Below are positions 1 to 9,604 of a stretch of DNA of 64,000 nucleotides, in pieces; position 1 is the first letter of the stretch; each line of letters starts with the position of its first letter. The position numbers were made by a program, and so were the translations under genes. Origin of the DNA: Mycobacterium genavense ATCC 51234 (GTDB taxonomy: Bacteria; Actinomycetota; Actinomycetes; Mycobacteriales; Mycobacteriaceae); contig NZ_JAGZ01000003.1 in NCBI RefSeq assembly GCF_000526915.1, positions 1 to 64,000 on the forward strand, read 5' to 3'. Below the pieces are notes generated by a model. The model was given only the letters and a program-made list of their open reading frames with translations. It was not told the origin of the DNA and made no database searches.

Positions 1-6
1 CTATAA

Positions 7-22
7 TCGAACACGTGTTCGA
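7..22. promoter_or_regulatory. LexA SOS box upstream of the 13E12/HNH gene
   Basis: TCGAACACGTGTTCGA is a perfect 16-bp palindrome and matches the mycobacterial LexA consensus TCGAAC-N4-GTTCGA exactly. It lies about 20 bp upstream of the first usable start of a 13E12-family gene. Many 13E12 genes of M. tuberculosis are known to carry LexA sites at this position, so DNA-damage induction of this copy is a reasonable inference. Confidence 0.85.
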
Positions 23-42
23 CGGGGGATGCCGATGCGGCG

Positions 43-1473
43 GTGGTGGAGCGGATGTGGGCGGCGGCGCTGGCGGAGAACCGGGCGGCCGGGGCGCGGT
101 TGACGGCGATCGGTGAGCTCGACGTGCTGCGGCTGCGCCAGTGGGGGGAACGAGAGTCCTGGGTGGCCGATACCTGGGCGGCCATCTCCGCCGAGATCGC
201 CGCCGCCCTGGATATCAGCCAGGGGTTGGCGTCGAGTTATCTGAACTATGCCCGCGCGCTGCGCATGCGGCTGCCACGCATCGGTGCGCTGTTGCTGGCC
301 GGCGACATCAGTTAGGCGACGTTTCAGACGATCGTGTACCGCACCGACTTGATCACCGACCCCGAGGCCATGGCCACCGTCGACGCCCACCTGGCGGCCA
401 AGGTGCGTCACTGGCCCTCGATGACCCGCGCCCAACTGGGTGCGGCGGTCGATCGCGTCGTCGCGACCACTGACCGTGACGCGCTCCGGCGCACCCGACA
501 ACAGCAGGCCGACCGCGAGGTGTCCTTCCACGACAGCGGCAACGGGCTCAGCGAGATCTTCGGCCGCCTACAAAGCCCTAACACCCACCTCGTCGACGCC
601 CGCCTAACCGCCCTAGCCCAGTCGGTGTGTCCGGCCGATCCGCGCACGCTGGCCCAGCGCCGCGCCGACGCGATGGCCGCACTGGCCACCGACGCCGACC
701 GGCTGCTGTGTCGCTGCGGACAACCCACCTGCCCCGCCGCCACCACCACAGCACCCAGCCCGGTACTCATCCACGTCGTGGCCACCCAATCCACCCTCGA
801 TGGCAGCGCCCCCGCACCCGGCGCACTGATCGGCACCGACGTACTCATCCCCGCCGAACTGATCGCCCAACTGGCCGCACAGGCCACCCTGCGACCACTG
901 GTCCACCCCGGCAACGCACCAGCCGAACCCCACTACACCCCCACACCCGCGCTGGCCGACTTCGTCCGCTGCCGCGACCTGACCTGCCGATTCCCCGGCT
1001 GCGACCGCCCCGCCATCGACACCGACCTCGACCACACCATCCCCTACGCCCACGGCGGCCCCACCTGCGCGGCGAACATCAAATGCCTATGCCGACTGCA
1101 CCACCTGATCAAAACCTTCTGGGGATGGCACGACCGACAACTACCCGACGGCACCATCATCTGGACCTCCCCGGCCGGGCGCACCCACATCACCGCCCCC
1201 GGCGCCGCCCTACTATTCCCAGCCCTATGCGCCCCCACCGGTGAAATCACCACACCAGACCCGCCCCACCCCTGCACCGACCGCACCGCCATGATGCCCC
1301 GACGCCGCCGCACCCGCACCCGACGCCGCTACGACTACATCGGACTACATCGCCGCCGAACGACGCCGAAACCACGCAACACGCCAAGCACACCAACCAC
1401 ACCAACCAGCCCACCCCCAACACAACTCACCACACCGAGCCACCCACCCGACGACGAACCCCCACCCTTCTAA
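43..1473 (+). pseudogene. 13E12-repeat family protein (DUF222 + HNH endonuclease), broken by an in-frame TAG
   Basis: The N-terminal DUF222 part (43-312) and the rest (316-1473) are in one frame, separated only by TAG at 313-315, just before the segment ATFQTIVYRTDLI. The stop falls where relatives carry an aromatic residue, probably Tyr. The C-terminal half has the HNH nuclease signature: CRDLTCRFPGC, then DHTIPYAHGG, then CLCRLHH followed by KTFWGW. After that comes a low-complexity Thr/Pro/Arg-rich tail (about 1290-1473). 13E12 proteins are multicopy in mycobacteria and LexA-controlled, with unknown cellular role. The start is uncertain: GTG at 43 or 46, or ATG at 52. The 3' end overlaps the end of the convergent downstream gene by 3 bp. 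Confidence 0.85.
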
Positions 1474-1961
1474 GCGTGGTGACCGAAGCAGTCTTCCAAG
1501 ACTTCGCCGACGGCCGCCAGGGAGCGGCTGGAGTGCTGCTTCACCAACACGTGCCCGCCCAGCACCACGATAGCGATCGGGAGTTCGACGGCTCCAAATG
1601 CCAGCAGCGCGGCCAGTCCCGCGACATAGACGATGTCGTGCTTGTCGGGCCGGTGGAACTTTCCGATGATCGGCAACTCGATCGCCCGTGATTCCAGCTC
1701 CCGCAAAGTTCGCAGGGTCCGGGCGCGCTTGGAGTTGGGGTGCGCTTCGGCGTAGGCGGCCCACCGTTCTGCGAAAGTCGTTCCCGACCGCAGCTCTTCC
1801 TGCAGCTCTTCGTGCAGTTCCTCGTGGAGTTCGTCGTGCAACTCGTCGTGCAACTCGTCATGCAGTTCGTCGTGAAGCTCGTCATGCAGCTCGTCATGCA
1901 GCTTGTCCGAGTCGGAATCAGTTGTGGCCGTGCTGTTTTGCTCTTCGTCCAGCGTGGTCAT
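1470..1961 (-). CDS. Small membrane protein with tandem LHDE repeats, downstream of ctpI
   Basis: This protein has about 163 aa if it starts at the ATG at 1961 (MTTLDEEQN). An upstream in-frame ATG at 2027 would overlap ctpI and is less likely. An acidic start is followed by nine tandem 4-residue units (six LHDE, two LHEE, one LQEE) that should form an amphipathic helix or coiled coil. Next is a basic segment (AEAHPNSKRARTLRTL), then a C-terminal hydrophobic hairpin (VYVAGLAALLAFGAVELP and IAIVVLGGHVLV). It starts 26 bp after the ctpI stop on the same strand, so the two are probably co-transcribed. Its layout resembles the small membrane protein on the other side of ctpI (6647). The function is unknown; a partner or adaptor of the ATPase is only an inference. 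Confidence 0.75.
   Translation of the reverse strand: MTTLDEEQNSTATTDSDSDKLHDELHDELHDELHDELHDELHDELHEELHEELQEELRSGTTFAERWAAYAEAHPNSKRARTLRTLRELESRAIELPIIGKFHRPDKHDIVYVAGLAALLAFGAVELPIAIVVLGGHVLVKQHSSRSLAAVGEVLEDCFGHHA
1794..1901 (-). repeat. Nine tandem 12-bp units encoding LHDE/LHEE/LQEE
   Basis: Nine consecutive 12-bp units encode a tetrapeptide repeat in the gene at 1470-1961. The promoter-proximal six units keep LHDE, then the repeat drifts to LHEE and LQEE. Units differ mainly at third codon positions, so the peptide is conserved more than the DNA. Such arrays can change copy number by slippage without breaking frame. Confidence 0.9.
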
Positions 1962-1986
1962 GTCAGTCACTCTCCGTTGTAGTCGG

Positions 1987-4900
1987 TTAACCGGCGGGTG
2001 TGAGTTCCAGTTGGGGTGCCCGATCACCCTTGGCGCCGTTGCCGCTATCCATGCCGGGGATTTCCTGGGCCCACGCGGTGAGTGACCCCACCATGTTGTT
2101 CAAAACGTTGTCGGCCTCGCCGCCGTACTTGGAGACGCGTTTGCCGATCATCGACGCCATTCGGATCAACAGGTCCGGCTTGGCGGCCGTGAGCACGGTC
2201 AGGGCCACGGCGGGGACAACCCCTTCGATCCACCCCAGCGGACCCAGCGGCATGCAACCGACGAGCTGGCTCAGGCCCGGAGTAGTGATCAGGGCGCCCA
2301 TCGCGACGAAGGTCCCGACGACAGTGCCGACCACGAGCGGATCGCGTGAATCCAGCAACGTCTGCCCGAGCTGCGTGGTGACCAGGCCCACCAGACCGAT
2401 CGTCACCGCACGCTGCGGGGCGGCGCGGGTGAAAGTAGCCAGGCTCCACGAGGTGCTCGCTCCGATCGTGGTGGCGGCACCGCGGTTGGCGACCGTCTCC
2501 ATCAGGTCGTCCATGTTGATCCCGCGCTCGGACGGCGGCCGCATGTTGCGCACCGCGCTGACCGCAACGGCCGTCGTGGGGAACACATCGGTAAGGATGT
2601 TCACCAGCAGGATCTGCCTGGCCGTCAGCGGCGCCGTGCCCCGGACCATCGTCCCGTACATGTTGAAGGCCACTTCACCGGCGTTGCCGCCCAACAACAT
2701 TCCGACCGCGGCCTGCGCCTGCTGCCACAGCCGGTGGCCTTCTTCGATCGCCTCCAAGAGGCTTCCGACGCGCCCCTCGGTCAACACCACGTCCGCGGCG
2801 CCGCGGGCCGGGTCGCTGCCGTGCGAGGACACGCCCACGCCCACGGCCGCGGCACGGATGGCCGCGGCGTCGTTGGCGCCGTCGCCCACCATCGCGGTCA
2901 CGACCCCGGAATTGCTGATCTGCTGGACGATTTGGACCTTCTGCTCGGGCGACATCCGCGCGTAGATCACGTTCGTCTTGACGACCTCGGCACGCTCGGC
3001 GATCGACAACCGCTCCCAGCGCGCTCCGGTGATGATGCAGTCCTCGGGAACGTCGAGCCCGATCTCGTGGGCGATGGCGCGGGCGGTGGCCGGGTGGTCA
3101 CCGGTGATCACCCGCACGCCGATGTCCCGTTTGGCCAACCCGAGCAGCAGATCGCGTGCGTCCGGCCGCGGTGTGTCGGTGATCCCGAGGAAGCCGAGCA
3201 GGCGAAGCCCGTTGCGGCACAACGGTTCCAGGCTCTTCTCCTGCGCGATGTCGAGCTCGTCGTCGGTCAGTGTCTTGTCGGCGACCGCGATCACCCGAAG
3301 GCCCTGCGTCGCCATGCTGTGCACGTGCTCCAACAGCTCCTCGCGAAGGTCGTCGTCTTGACCCTCGACGCACGCCGAGAGGACGATTTCCGGTCCGCCC
3401 TTGACCGCCAGGGTGTCGCCGTCCAGCCCGGCCGCGTAGGCCCGGCCGGCACGAAACGGCAACTCGCGGTCACGCTTTGGCTGGCTGCCGGCCCGGTTGA
3501 CCACCGCGGCATCCGTGGCCTGCAGCGGAGCGTGTTCGGTGATCGCCACCGGGGTCGCCAGCGCCGCACGTTCGAGAATCACGTCCTCGTCGAAACCTGG
3601 CTGCGCGGACACATTTGTCACCACCAGCCGGTTTTCGCTGAGCGTCCCGGTCTTGTCGAAACACACCACCTCGACACGACCCAGCGTCTCGACCGACCGC
3701 GGCGCCCGGACCAGAACATTGCGCTCGGTCAGTCGCCTGGCCGCCTCGCGCTGGGCCAGCGTCGCCACCAACGGCAGGCCTTCCGGCACCGCGGCGACCG
3801 CGCAGTACACACCGCTGGTGACGGCCTCCCGGATGCCCGATCCCCGCAGCAGCGCGGTGGCGATCACGCCCACACCACCGGTCAGAGTCCAGGGCAACAC
3901 CTTCGCCGTCACCGAGGCCAGCTGCGCATGCAGCCCGACCTCGTCGCGCCGACGGGGGGCCAGCGCCATGGCCCGACCCGCGGCGGTCGTATCGCCCACC
4001 GCGACGACCACCGCGCGGCACACCCCGCTGAGCACGGTGGAGCCCTCGTAGATCATGCAGGCCCGTTCCGCGAGCGGACGGCCCGGCGTCGGTGCGGGGT
4101 TTTTGGTGACCGGCAACGACTCACCGGTCAACGACGATTCGTCCACCTCGACGGCCACCGCGCTCAGCACCCGGGCGTCGGCGGGGACCAGCTCGCCGGC
4201 CCGGACCTCGATGATGGTGCCCGGCCGTAGTTGCTCGGTGGGTATCGGGTCGAACTGGTCGGGGCCTGTGGCGATGCGCGTGGGCGGCGTCTGGGCGCTG
4301 AGCATCCGGTTCAGCTGGCGCTCCGAGCTCAGGCGCTGTGCCGCGGCGATCGCGGCGCTGCCCACCAGCACGATCCCGACCAGCACACCGTCCATCGGCG
4401 AACCGACGAGCGCGCTCGCCATCGCCCCGGTGGCAAGGATCGGGGTGAGCGGATCCTGCATCTCGTGCCACATCGCGTCGACGACATCCCTGCCGCTGTC
4501 GGCGAATTTGGCGGCCAGCGCCTGCATCTGGGTCTTCGGCAACTGCGCCACCGCCGCGACGGAGCCGGCGGAGTCGGCGAGCTCGGGCCACAGCACCCGA
4601 ACCTGTTCCTGGGCCTGATCGGTGTCCAGCGCATGCCATTCGGTGTCGGTGGCAGCGGCCGGATCGGGCTGCCTGGCCACCCCCCGCCCGATCACGTACC
4701 CGGGGATCAGCGCGATGGCGGCGGCCGCGATGCTCGGGCGTACGCCCGCGGCCCGCACCCCCGGCAACAGCGTCAGCGAGCCCAAAAGGGTTCCAGCAGC
4801 AGCTAACTCGACACCTCGCCGCGCGGCCGACTTGGCCGCCGGGATGGCGTCGATGATCCGGCACGCAACCTTCAGATTCGGGATCAGGACGTCGGCCGTC

Positions 4901-6469
4901 CACGCGGGCGCCGCCCGGCCGGCGGGCCAGACCCCCAGCGCCAGGTCCGCGGCGGCGAACGCGAGCCGAAGGTCACGCCCGACCACGGCGACGATCTTGC
5001 CGTCGGCCTGCAGTTGCCGAACCGCGCCGAAGATCGTCACATCCACGCCGTCGTCGTCGACGGGCAGCAGCTCGTCGAACGTCCCGCGCAGGTGCCCGGT
5101 ATCGGCCTCATCCACCGATATCAGTCTGAGATCGGCGGCGCGCGCCGCTGCCATCAGCGGTTCGGCGTACGGATCCGCGGTGCGCGCCACCACGACCTCG
5201 AGGTCATCCAGTTCCGGCAGCTGGTGCGCGGGTGACAGCGAGCAACCGGTGTGGACTCCGGCGCCGAGCAGGCCGTCGTTGATATCCGTTTGGGCGCACT
5301 GCCACACCTTGGTGCGGAGTTCGCCGTCGACGCCGCGGATCTCGGCGACCCGCAGCGTCTCACCGATCAGCACCGCGGGCTCGATGATCAGCACGTCGAT
5401 TCCGTCGAGGCGCCGGATCGCGTCGGGTCGCATCACCAGGCGTGTTGTGGTGGCGGCTCAAACCGGCGCAGAACGTGGTGGCGAACGACTCCCGGGCGTA
5501 GTTGAGCGCCCGCGGTGCGGCGACGATGACCGCCTCGCTGGCGAGCATCGCGCCGCCGCTGACGGACAGGGCGATGGCGCCGGCCAAGCCCGCCGCGGTT
5601 GCTGCGCGGGCGTAGTTCTCCGACGCGGTGTCCGGCACCGGGTGGGGCCGCCGTATTTCCGGGTGCGGCTCGCATTCGGCGTTGAGCGCCAGGTTGGGTT
5701 CGTGTTCGTTCCAGGCTTCCACCGCGGACAGCGCCTCTATGAGGCGCAGGCTCCGAAGGCACATGTCGGCGGCGATCACCGACGGGGTGTGGCCGAGGGA
5801 TTGGGTGACGGCGGTGCCCAACGCAAGCAGTGCGTCGGCACGTCCCCGCCCGAGCGCCCGCTCGAACACCCGGCGCACATCGGGCTGCGCCTCGGCAAAC
5901 GTCGTCGCGGCGGCGAAGGCGCGCGGCAACCGCGGCATCCGCGTGACTTGCAAGAACGCGGTCACACCCAGCGACACTGCCTTGGCCCCAAGCAGTCCCA
6001 TCCGGTTGACGACCTCCGCGCCATCTCCGGGAATGTCGAACTCCGGCGGCCGGGCGGGAGTCGGCGCCGTGAACTCGTCGGATGGCCCGCTTCGATCGGA
6101 CCGCTCGGTGAACGCCCGCTCGATCGCCTCCACCATCAGCGCCAAATCATTGACGCTGGGCCCGTTTTCATCGATGTCGACGATCAGGCGGGAAAGCGGC
6201 CAATTCACCTGGGTGCGCGCAACGCCGGTGGTGCTGCCGATCGTCCTTTCCAGGACGGTTTCGTACTCGGACGAGTCGGCCCCCTCGGGCATGCGCAGCT
6301 CGATCCAGCCCCGGCCATTGCCGGACCAGCGGCGGCGGGGACGTTCTCCGCCTAGCAACTCAGCTGCCGCGGCTGCGCCGCCTGCGACCACCATACGAAG
6401 CCCCGAGACGACCGGCTCGATGACCATAATTGTGCTTTTACGTCCTCTCGTCACAGTTAGTTTTGACAT
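1987..6469 (-). pseudogene. ctpI: CtpI-type giant P-type cation ATPase, interrupted by one frame break
   Basis: An N-terminal frame (6469 to about 5445) continues into a second frame (about 5440 to 1987) at the peptide RHHNT / MRPDAIRRLDG. One extra C at about 5443-5446 explains the break; removing it joins the two parts into one protein of about 1490 aa, in the size range of mycobacterial CtpI. P-type ATPase motifs are intact in the second part: LTGESLPV (actuator domain), VPEGLPLVATL in the core membrane helix, CFDKTGTLSEN with the phosphorylated Asp, and MVGDGANDAAAI. The long N-terminal half with degenerate repeats fits the CtpI class; the ion is not known. The start may be ATG at 6469 or 6427. 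The neighbours are two small membrane proteins. The indel may be a real lesion or a sequence error. Confidence 0.85.
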
Positions 6470-6580
6470 CGCAGATTCACGCAGCAGATTCGTCGAAGTA
6501 GTACATGCGTGCTACACCGTAAGGACTCAGAGGATCCAACAACGCGAATTAGAGAATCCGAAAAGCAAACGGACGACAAA

Positions 6581-6626
6581 TTATTGGCCACACGCACAAC
6601 AATTTATTGGCCACACGCACAACAAT
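6581..6626. repeat. Perfect 23-bp tandem duplication in the ctpI/6647 divergent region
   Basis: Two identical 23-bp units sit head to tail at 6581-6603 and 6604-6626, in the AT-richer stretch just upstream of the GTG at 6647. The second copy ends about 20 bp before that start codon, so the duplication moves upstream promoter elements relative to the gene. Confidence 0.95.
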
Positions 6627-6646
6627 TCGAATCTTGGGAGGGCACA

Positions 6647-6964
6647 GTGACGCTCATCGAACGAGCCACCAAATCGGCGAACTCGGTTGCCGACCAAACG
6701 GTTTCGACGGTTAGCCAGATCGGGACCGCGGTCGCGGAGGGCGTCGTAGTTACAACACGGGACATTCGCACCGGTATGCGAGAGGGAAGCATCCGCCCCC
6801 GGACGGCCGTCATCGCCGCGACGGTCGGCCTGATCGCCGTCGTCGAATGGCCCATTCTGCTTGCGGCCGGCGGTGTCGCCCTGCTCGCCAGCAAACTGCA
6901 GAAGCGGACGCCCCAAGCGGAACCCGACACCGAGATCGAAGCCGAGATCGTCACCGCCGAATAG
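6647..6964 (+). CDS. Small membrane protein divergent from ctpI
   Basis: The 105-aa product reads from GTG 6647, chosen because a purine-rich ribosome site (gggaggg) lies just upstream and because the longer reading frame crosses the 23-bp duplication. An amphipathic N-terminal half (about 1-50, rich in Val, Thr, Ser and Ala) is followed by a basic patch (MREGSIRPRT), then one or two hydrophobic segments (VIAATVGLIAVVEWPILLAAGGVALLASKL), and a short acidic tail. The hydrophobic part resembles that of the small protein downstream of ctpI, including the VEWPI/VELPI motif. This suggests the ATPase is flanked by two related membrane proteins. Function unknown. Confidence 0.75.
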   Translation: MTLIERATKSANSVADQTVSTVSQIGTAVAEGVVVTTRDIRTGMREGSIRPRTAVIAATVGLIAVVEWPILLAAGGVALLASKLQKRTPQAEPDTEIEAEIVTAE

Positions 6965-7036
6965 CGCTGGGTCCGCTCCCGAAACGACCCGGCCGCCTCG
7001 ACCCCGGCCGACCTCTGACGGCACGCCGGTCCGCAC

Positions 7037-7048
7037 GGTAACCTCATT
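7037..7048. promoter_or_regulatory. Possible half operator upstream of the TetR-hotdog gene
   Basis: GGTAACCTCATT at 7037-7048 matches the left part of the palindrome at 8145-8163 (GGTAACGTCATT) in 11 of 12 bases, and lies 43 bp before the tetR start. The right arm is degenerate. It would fit autoregulation by the TetR protein. Confidence 0.4.
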
Positions 7049-7090
7049 CTCGTAGCGCACGCATGCGCGACGGAAGGGGACATAGCGCAC

Positions 7091-8119
7091 ATGACCGCCC
7101 CCAGCGACGACGCCGAAGTGACCCGCGGCGACCGCTTCATCAAGACGGCCGTGGAGATCCTGGGCGAGACTGGACGCACCGACTTCACCGTGCAGGAGGT
7201 CGTCGCCCGCTCCAAGACCTCGTTACGGGCCTTCTACCAACACTTCAGCAGCAAGGACGAACTGCTGCTCGCGCTGTTCGACCGGACCATTTCGCAATCC
7301 GTGCTGACCTGGCGCACCGAGGCCACCGGCCTGGACAGCACGTCCGCGCTGAAGCTGGTGATCGACCGCATCAGCCAACAACCGGAATCGAGCACCCAAG
7401 ACAGCCTGAACCGGGCGCTCGGCCTCTACAACCAGCATCTGGCCGATACGCGACCCCGCGAATACGCCCGCGTGCTGTCCCCGCTGTATCAACTGATCCG
7501 CGACATCGTCGGCCAGGGCATCACCGAGGGGGTGTTCAACCCCGCCCTAGATGTCGGTGCGTCGGCAGCCATCGTCATGCAGACGATGATGGGCGCACAG
7601 CGATTGCATTGGCTGGGCGCCGAATTGAACGGAACACCGGTCGACACCGGCCAGCTGTACGACTTCTGCAGCCGCGCGCTGGGCATCCGGGACACCGACG
7701 ACGACACGACCACGCCGTCCCTGGCGGAGTTGTTCGCCGCGATCGGCATGCGCGCGGGTTCGCGCAATGGCGAATTCGCGATGACGATGCCGGTGAGTCC
7801 GCACGTGGTCAACACTTCCGGGGCGCTGCAGGGCGGCCTGATCGCCACCCTCGTCGACGTCGCGGGCGGCCAGTACGGCCTCGATTTCCTGCAGCCGGGC
7901 ACCACGATGACGACCGCGGATCTGTTCGTCCGCTACCTGCGCCCGATCCGCCTGGGCGCGGCGTTCGCGGTGCCCCGGATGCTGCGCGCCGGCCAGCGGG
8001 CGATGGTCATGCAGGTCGACATCTACGGCGACGGTGACGACGAGGTCGCCGCGACGGCGCCGGTGAACTTCGCCATCATCAACGGCGCGACACCCAAGGC
8101 TCCCCGGGCCGACACCTGA
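7091..8119 (+). CDS. TetR-family regulator fused to a hotdog (PaaI-like thioesterase) domain
   Basis: This 342-aa protein has two modules. Residues about 12-65 form a TetR helix-turn-helix (TVQEVVARSKTSLRAFYQHF followed by SKDELLLALF), and about 70-200 a helical TetR core. Residues about 215-335 match the hotdog fold of acyl-CoA thioesterases, with the hallmark helix-start segment VVNTSGALQGGLIATLVDVA and the strand TTADLFVRYLRPIRLG. Typical TetR proteins are about 200 aa, so this is a real domain fusion within one uninterrupted frame. The hotdog module may sense or hydrolyse an acyl-CoA ligand (inference). The purine-rich site gaagggga precedes the ATG. It lies 77 bp upstream of an amidohydrolase gene on the same strand, with a perfect palindrome in between. 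Confidence 0.88.
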   Translation: MTAPSDDAEVTRGDRFIKTAVEILGETGRTDFTVQEVVARSKTSLRAFYQHFSSKDELLLALFDRTISQSVLTWRTEATGLDSTSALKLVIDRISQQPESSTQDSLNRALGLYNQHLADTRPREYARVLSPLYQLIRDIVGQGITEGVFNPALDVGASAAIVMQTMMGAQRLHWLGAELNGTPVDTGQLYDFCSRALGIRDTDDDTTTPSLAELFAAIGMRAGSRNGEFAMTMPVSPHVVNTSGALQGGLIATLVDVAGGQYGLDFLQPGTTMTTADLFVRYLRPIRLGAAFAVPRMLRAGQRAMVMQVDIYGDGDDEVAATAPVNFAIINGATPKAPRADT

Positions 8120-8144
8120 CGCCGGTACACGTAGTTGCGCAAGA

Positions 8145-8163
8145 GTGGTAACGTCATTACCAC
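8145..8163. promoter_or_regulatory. Perfect 19-bp palindrome, probable operator of the TetR-hotdog protein
   Basis: GTGGTAACGTCATTACCAC has 7-bp arms around a 5-bp centre and lies 33 bp upstream of the amidohydrolase start at 8196. A related half site lies upstream of tetR (7037-7048). The size and symmetry suit a TetR dimer. Assignment to this regulator is by proximity and by the shared motif. Confidence 0.65.
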
Positions 8164-8195
8164 CTGAAGAGAATCCAGCCCTCAAGGAGGTCGCC

Positions 8196-9401
8196 ATGCC
8201 GTCTCGCGAGCTTCCGTTCCCCGTATTCGACGCTGACAACCACATGTACGAGCCCCAGGAAGCGCTGACCAAGTTCCTGCCGGTGAAGCGGAAGAACGTC
8301 ATCGACTACGTTCGGGTGCGCGGCCGCACCAAGATCGTGGTGCGCGGCCACATCAGCGAGTACATCCCCAACCCCACCTTCGAGGTGGTGGCCCGTCCGG
8401 GCGCCCAGGAGGAGTACTTCCGCCACGGCTCGCAGGGCAAGAGCTACCGCGAGATCCGCGGCGAGCCGATGAAGGCCATCCCCGCGTTCCGTGAGCCCGC
8501 CGCCCGCCTCGAAGTGATGGACGAGCTCGGCATCGACTACGCGCTGATGTTCCCGACGCTGACCAGCCTGGTCGAGGAGCGCATGAAGGACGACCCGGAG
8601 ATGACCCACGACGTCATCCACGCGCTCAACCAGTGGATGCACGAGCAGTGGTCGTTCAACTATCAGGACCGCATCTTCGCAACCCCGGTCATCACCCTGC
8701 CGATCGTCGACCGCGCGCTCGAGGAACTGCAGTGGTGCCTGGAGCGCGGCGCCCGCACCGTGCTGGTCCGCCCGGCGCCGGTGCCCGGCTACCGCGGCAG
8801 CCGGTCGTTCAGCCTGGAGGAGTTCGACCCGTTCTGGCAGGCCTGTGTGGCCGCCGAGATCCCGGTCTCGATGCACGCCTCCGACAGCGGCTACTCCGAG
8901 CTGCTCAACATCTGGGAGCCCGTCGACGAGTTCCTGCCGTTCAAGCCGCCCGCCTTCCGCAGCCTGGCCATGGGCCACCGCCCCATCGAGGACGCGTTTG
9001 GCGCGCTGATCTGCCACGGCGCGCTGACCCGCAACCCGGACCTGCGGATCCTGTCCATCGAAAACGGCGCCGACTGGGTGCCGACCCTGTTCAAGGGCCT
9101 CAAGGGTGTGTACAAGAAGATGCCGCAGGCATTCGCCGAGGACCCGATCGAGACGTTCAAGCGCTGCGTCTATGTCAGCCCGTTCTGGGAGGACCGGTTC
9201 ACCGAGATCGTCAACATGGTCGGCACCGACCGGGTGGTCTTCGGCTCCGACTGGCCGCACCCCGAGGGCCTGAAGAACCCGATCAGCTTCGTCGACGAGC
9301 TCTCCGACTTCAGCGACGAGGACAAGGCCAAGATCATGGGCGGCGAGTTGATGAAGCTGATGAAGGTCTCCGCGCCGGCGAAGAAGCCGGTGAACGCCTG
9401 A
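8196..9401 (+). CDS. Amidohydrolase-family (amidohydro_2) metal-dependent hydrolase
   Basis: The 401-aa TIM-barrel protein is intact. The ATG at 8196 follows a perfect AAGGAGG ribosome site at 8184-8190, which decides the start over the GTG at 8145. The N-terminal metal motif is altered: FDADNHMYEP instead of the usual DxHxH pattern. MHASDSGYSE (central His) and FGSDWPHPEG (C-terminal Asp) are as expected for the aminocarboxymuconate-semialdehyde decarboxylase/amidohydrolase-2 superfamily. Such genes are expanded in mycobacteria next to P450, Rieske and acyl-CoA dehydrogenase genes; substrates are mostly unknown. It is probably regulated through the palindrome at 8145-8163. Two broken relatives lie at 15671-17894. 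Confidence 0.85.
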   Translation: MPSRELPFPVFDADNHMYEPQEALTKFLPVKRKNVIDYVRVRGRTKIVVRGHISEYIPNPTFEVVARPGAQEEYFRHGSQGKSYREIRGEPMKAIPAFREPAARLEVMDELGIDYALMFPTLTSLVEERMKDDPEMTHDVIHALNQWMHEQWSFNYQDRIFATPVITLPIVDRALEELQWCLERGARTVLVRPAPVPGYRGSRSFSLEEFDPFWQACVAAEIPVSMHASDSGYSELLNIWEPVDEFLPFKPPAFRSLAMGHRPIEDAFGALICHGALTRNPDLRILSIENGADWVPTLFKGLKGVYKKMPQAFAEDPIETFKRCVYVSPFWEDRFTEIVNMVGTDRVVFGSDWPHPEGLKNPISFVDELSDFSDEDKAKIMGGELMKLMKVSAPAKKPVNA

Positions 9402-9604
9402 TCCGACCGTAGGCACCGCCCGCCTCCGAGCGACTCGCCACTACCTGTCGCACGGCGACGGGCGCTGTTATATGTCCTGGTCACCGGCGCGACTATAGAC
9501 GCGGCCTGCGGACTTGCTATAGAAAAGAATCTTCCCTCCGAACACGGATGTCGCCTCCCGGCATCCCGCACGGTCCCATTGAGGTGACCCGTTAGGAGCG
9601 CACG

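Noticed and set aside
2734..4230. Long open frame (about 500 codons) opposite ctpI on the plus strand
   Set aside because: It lies entirely inside the well-supported ATPase on the other strand, has no family motif, and is what high-GC codon bias produces opposite a real gene.
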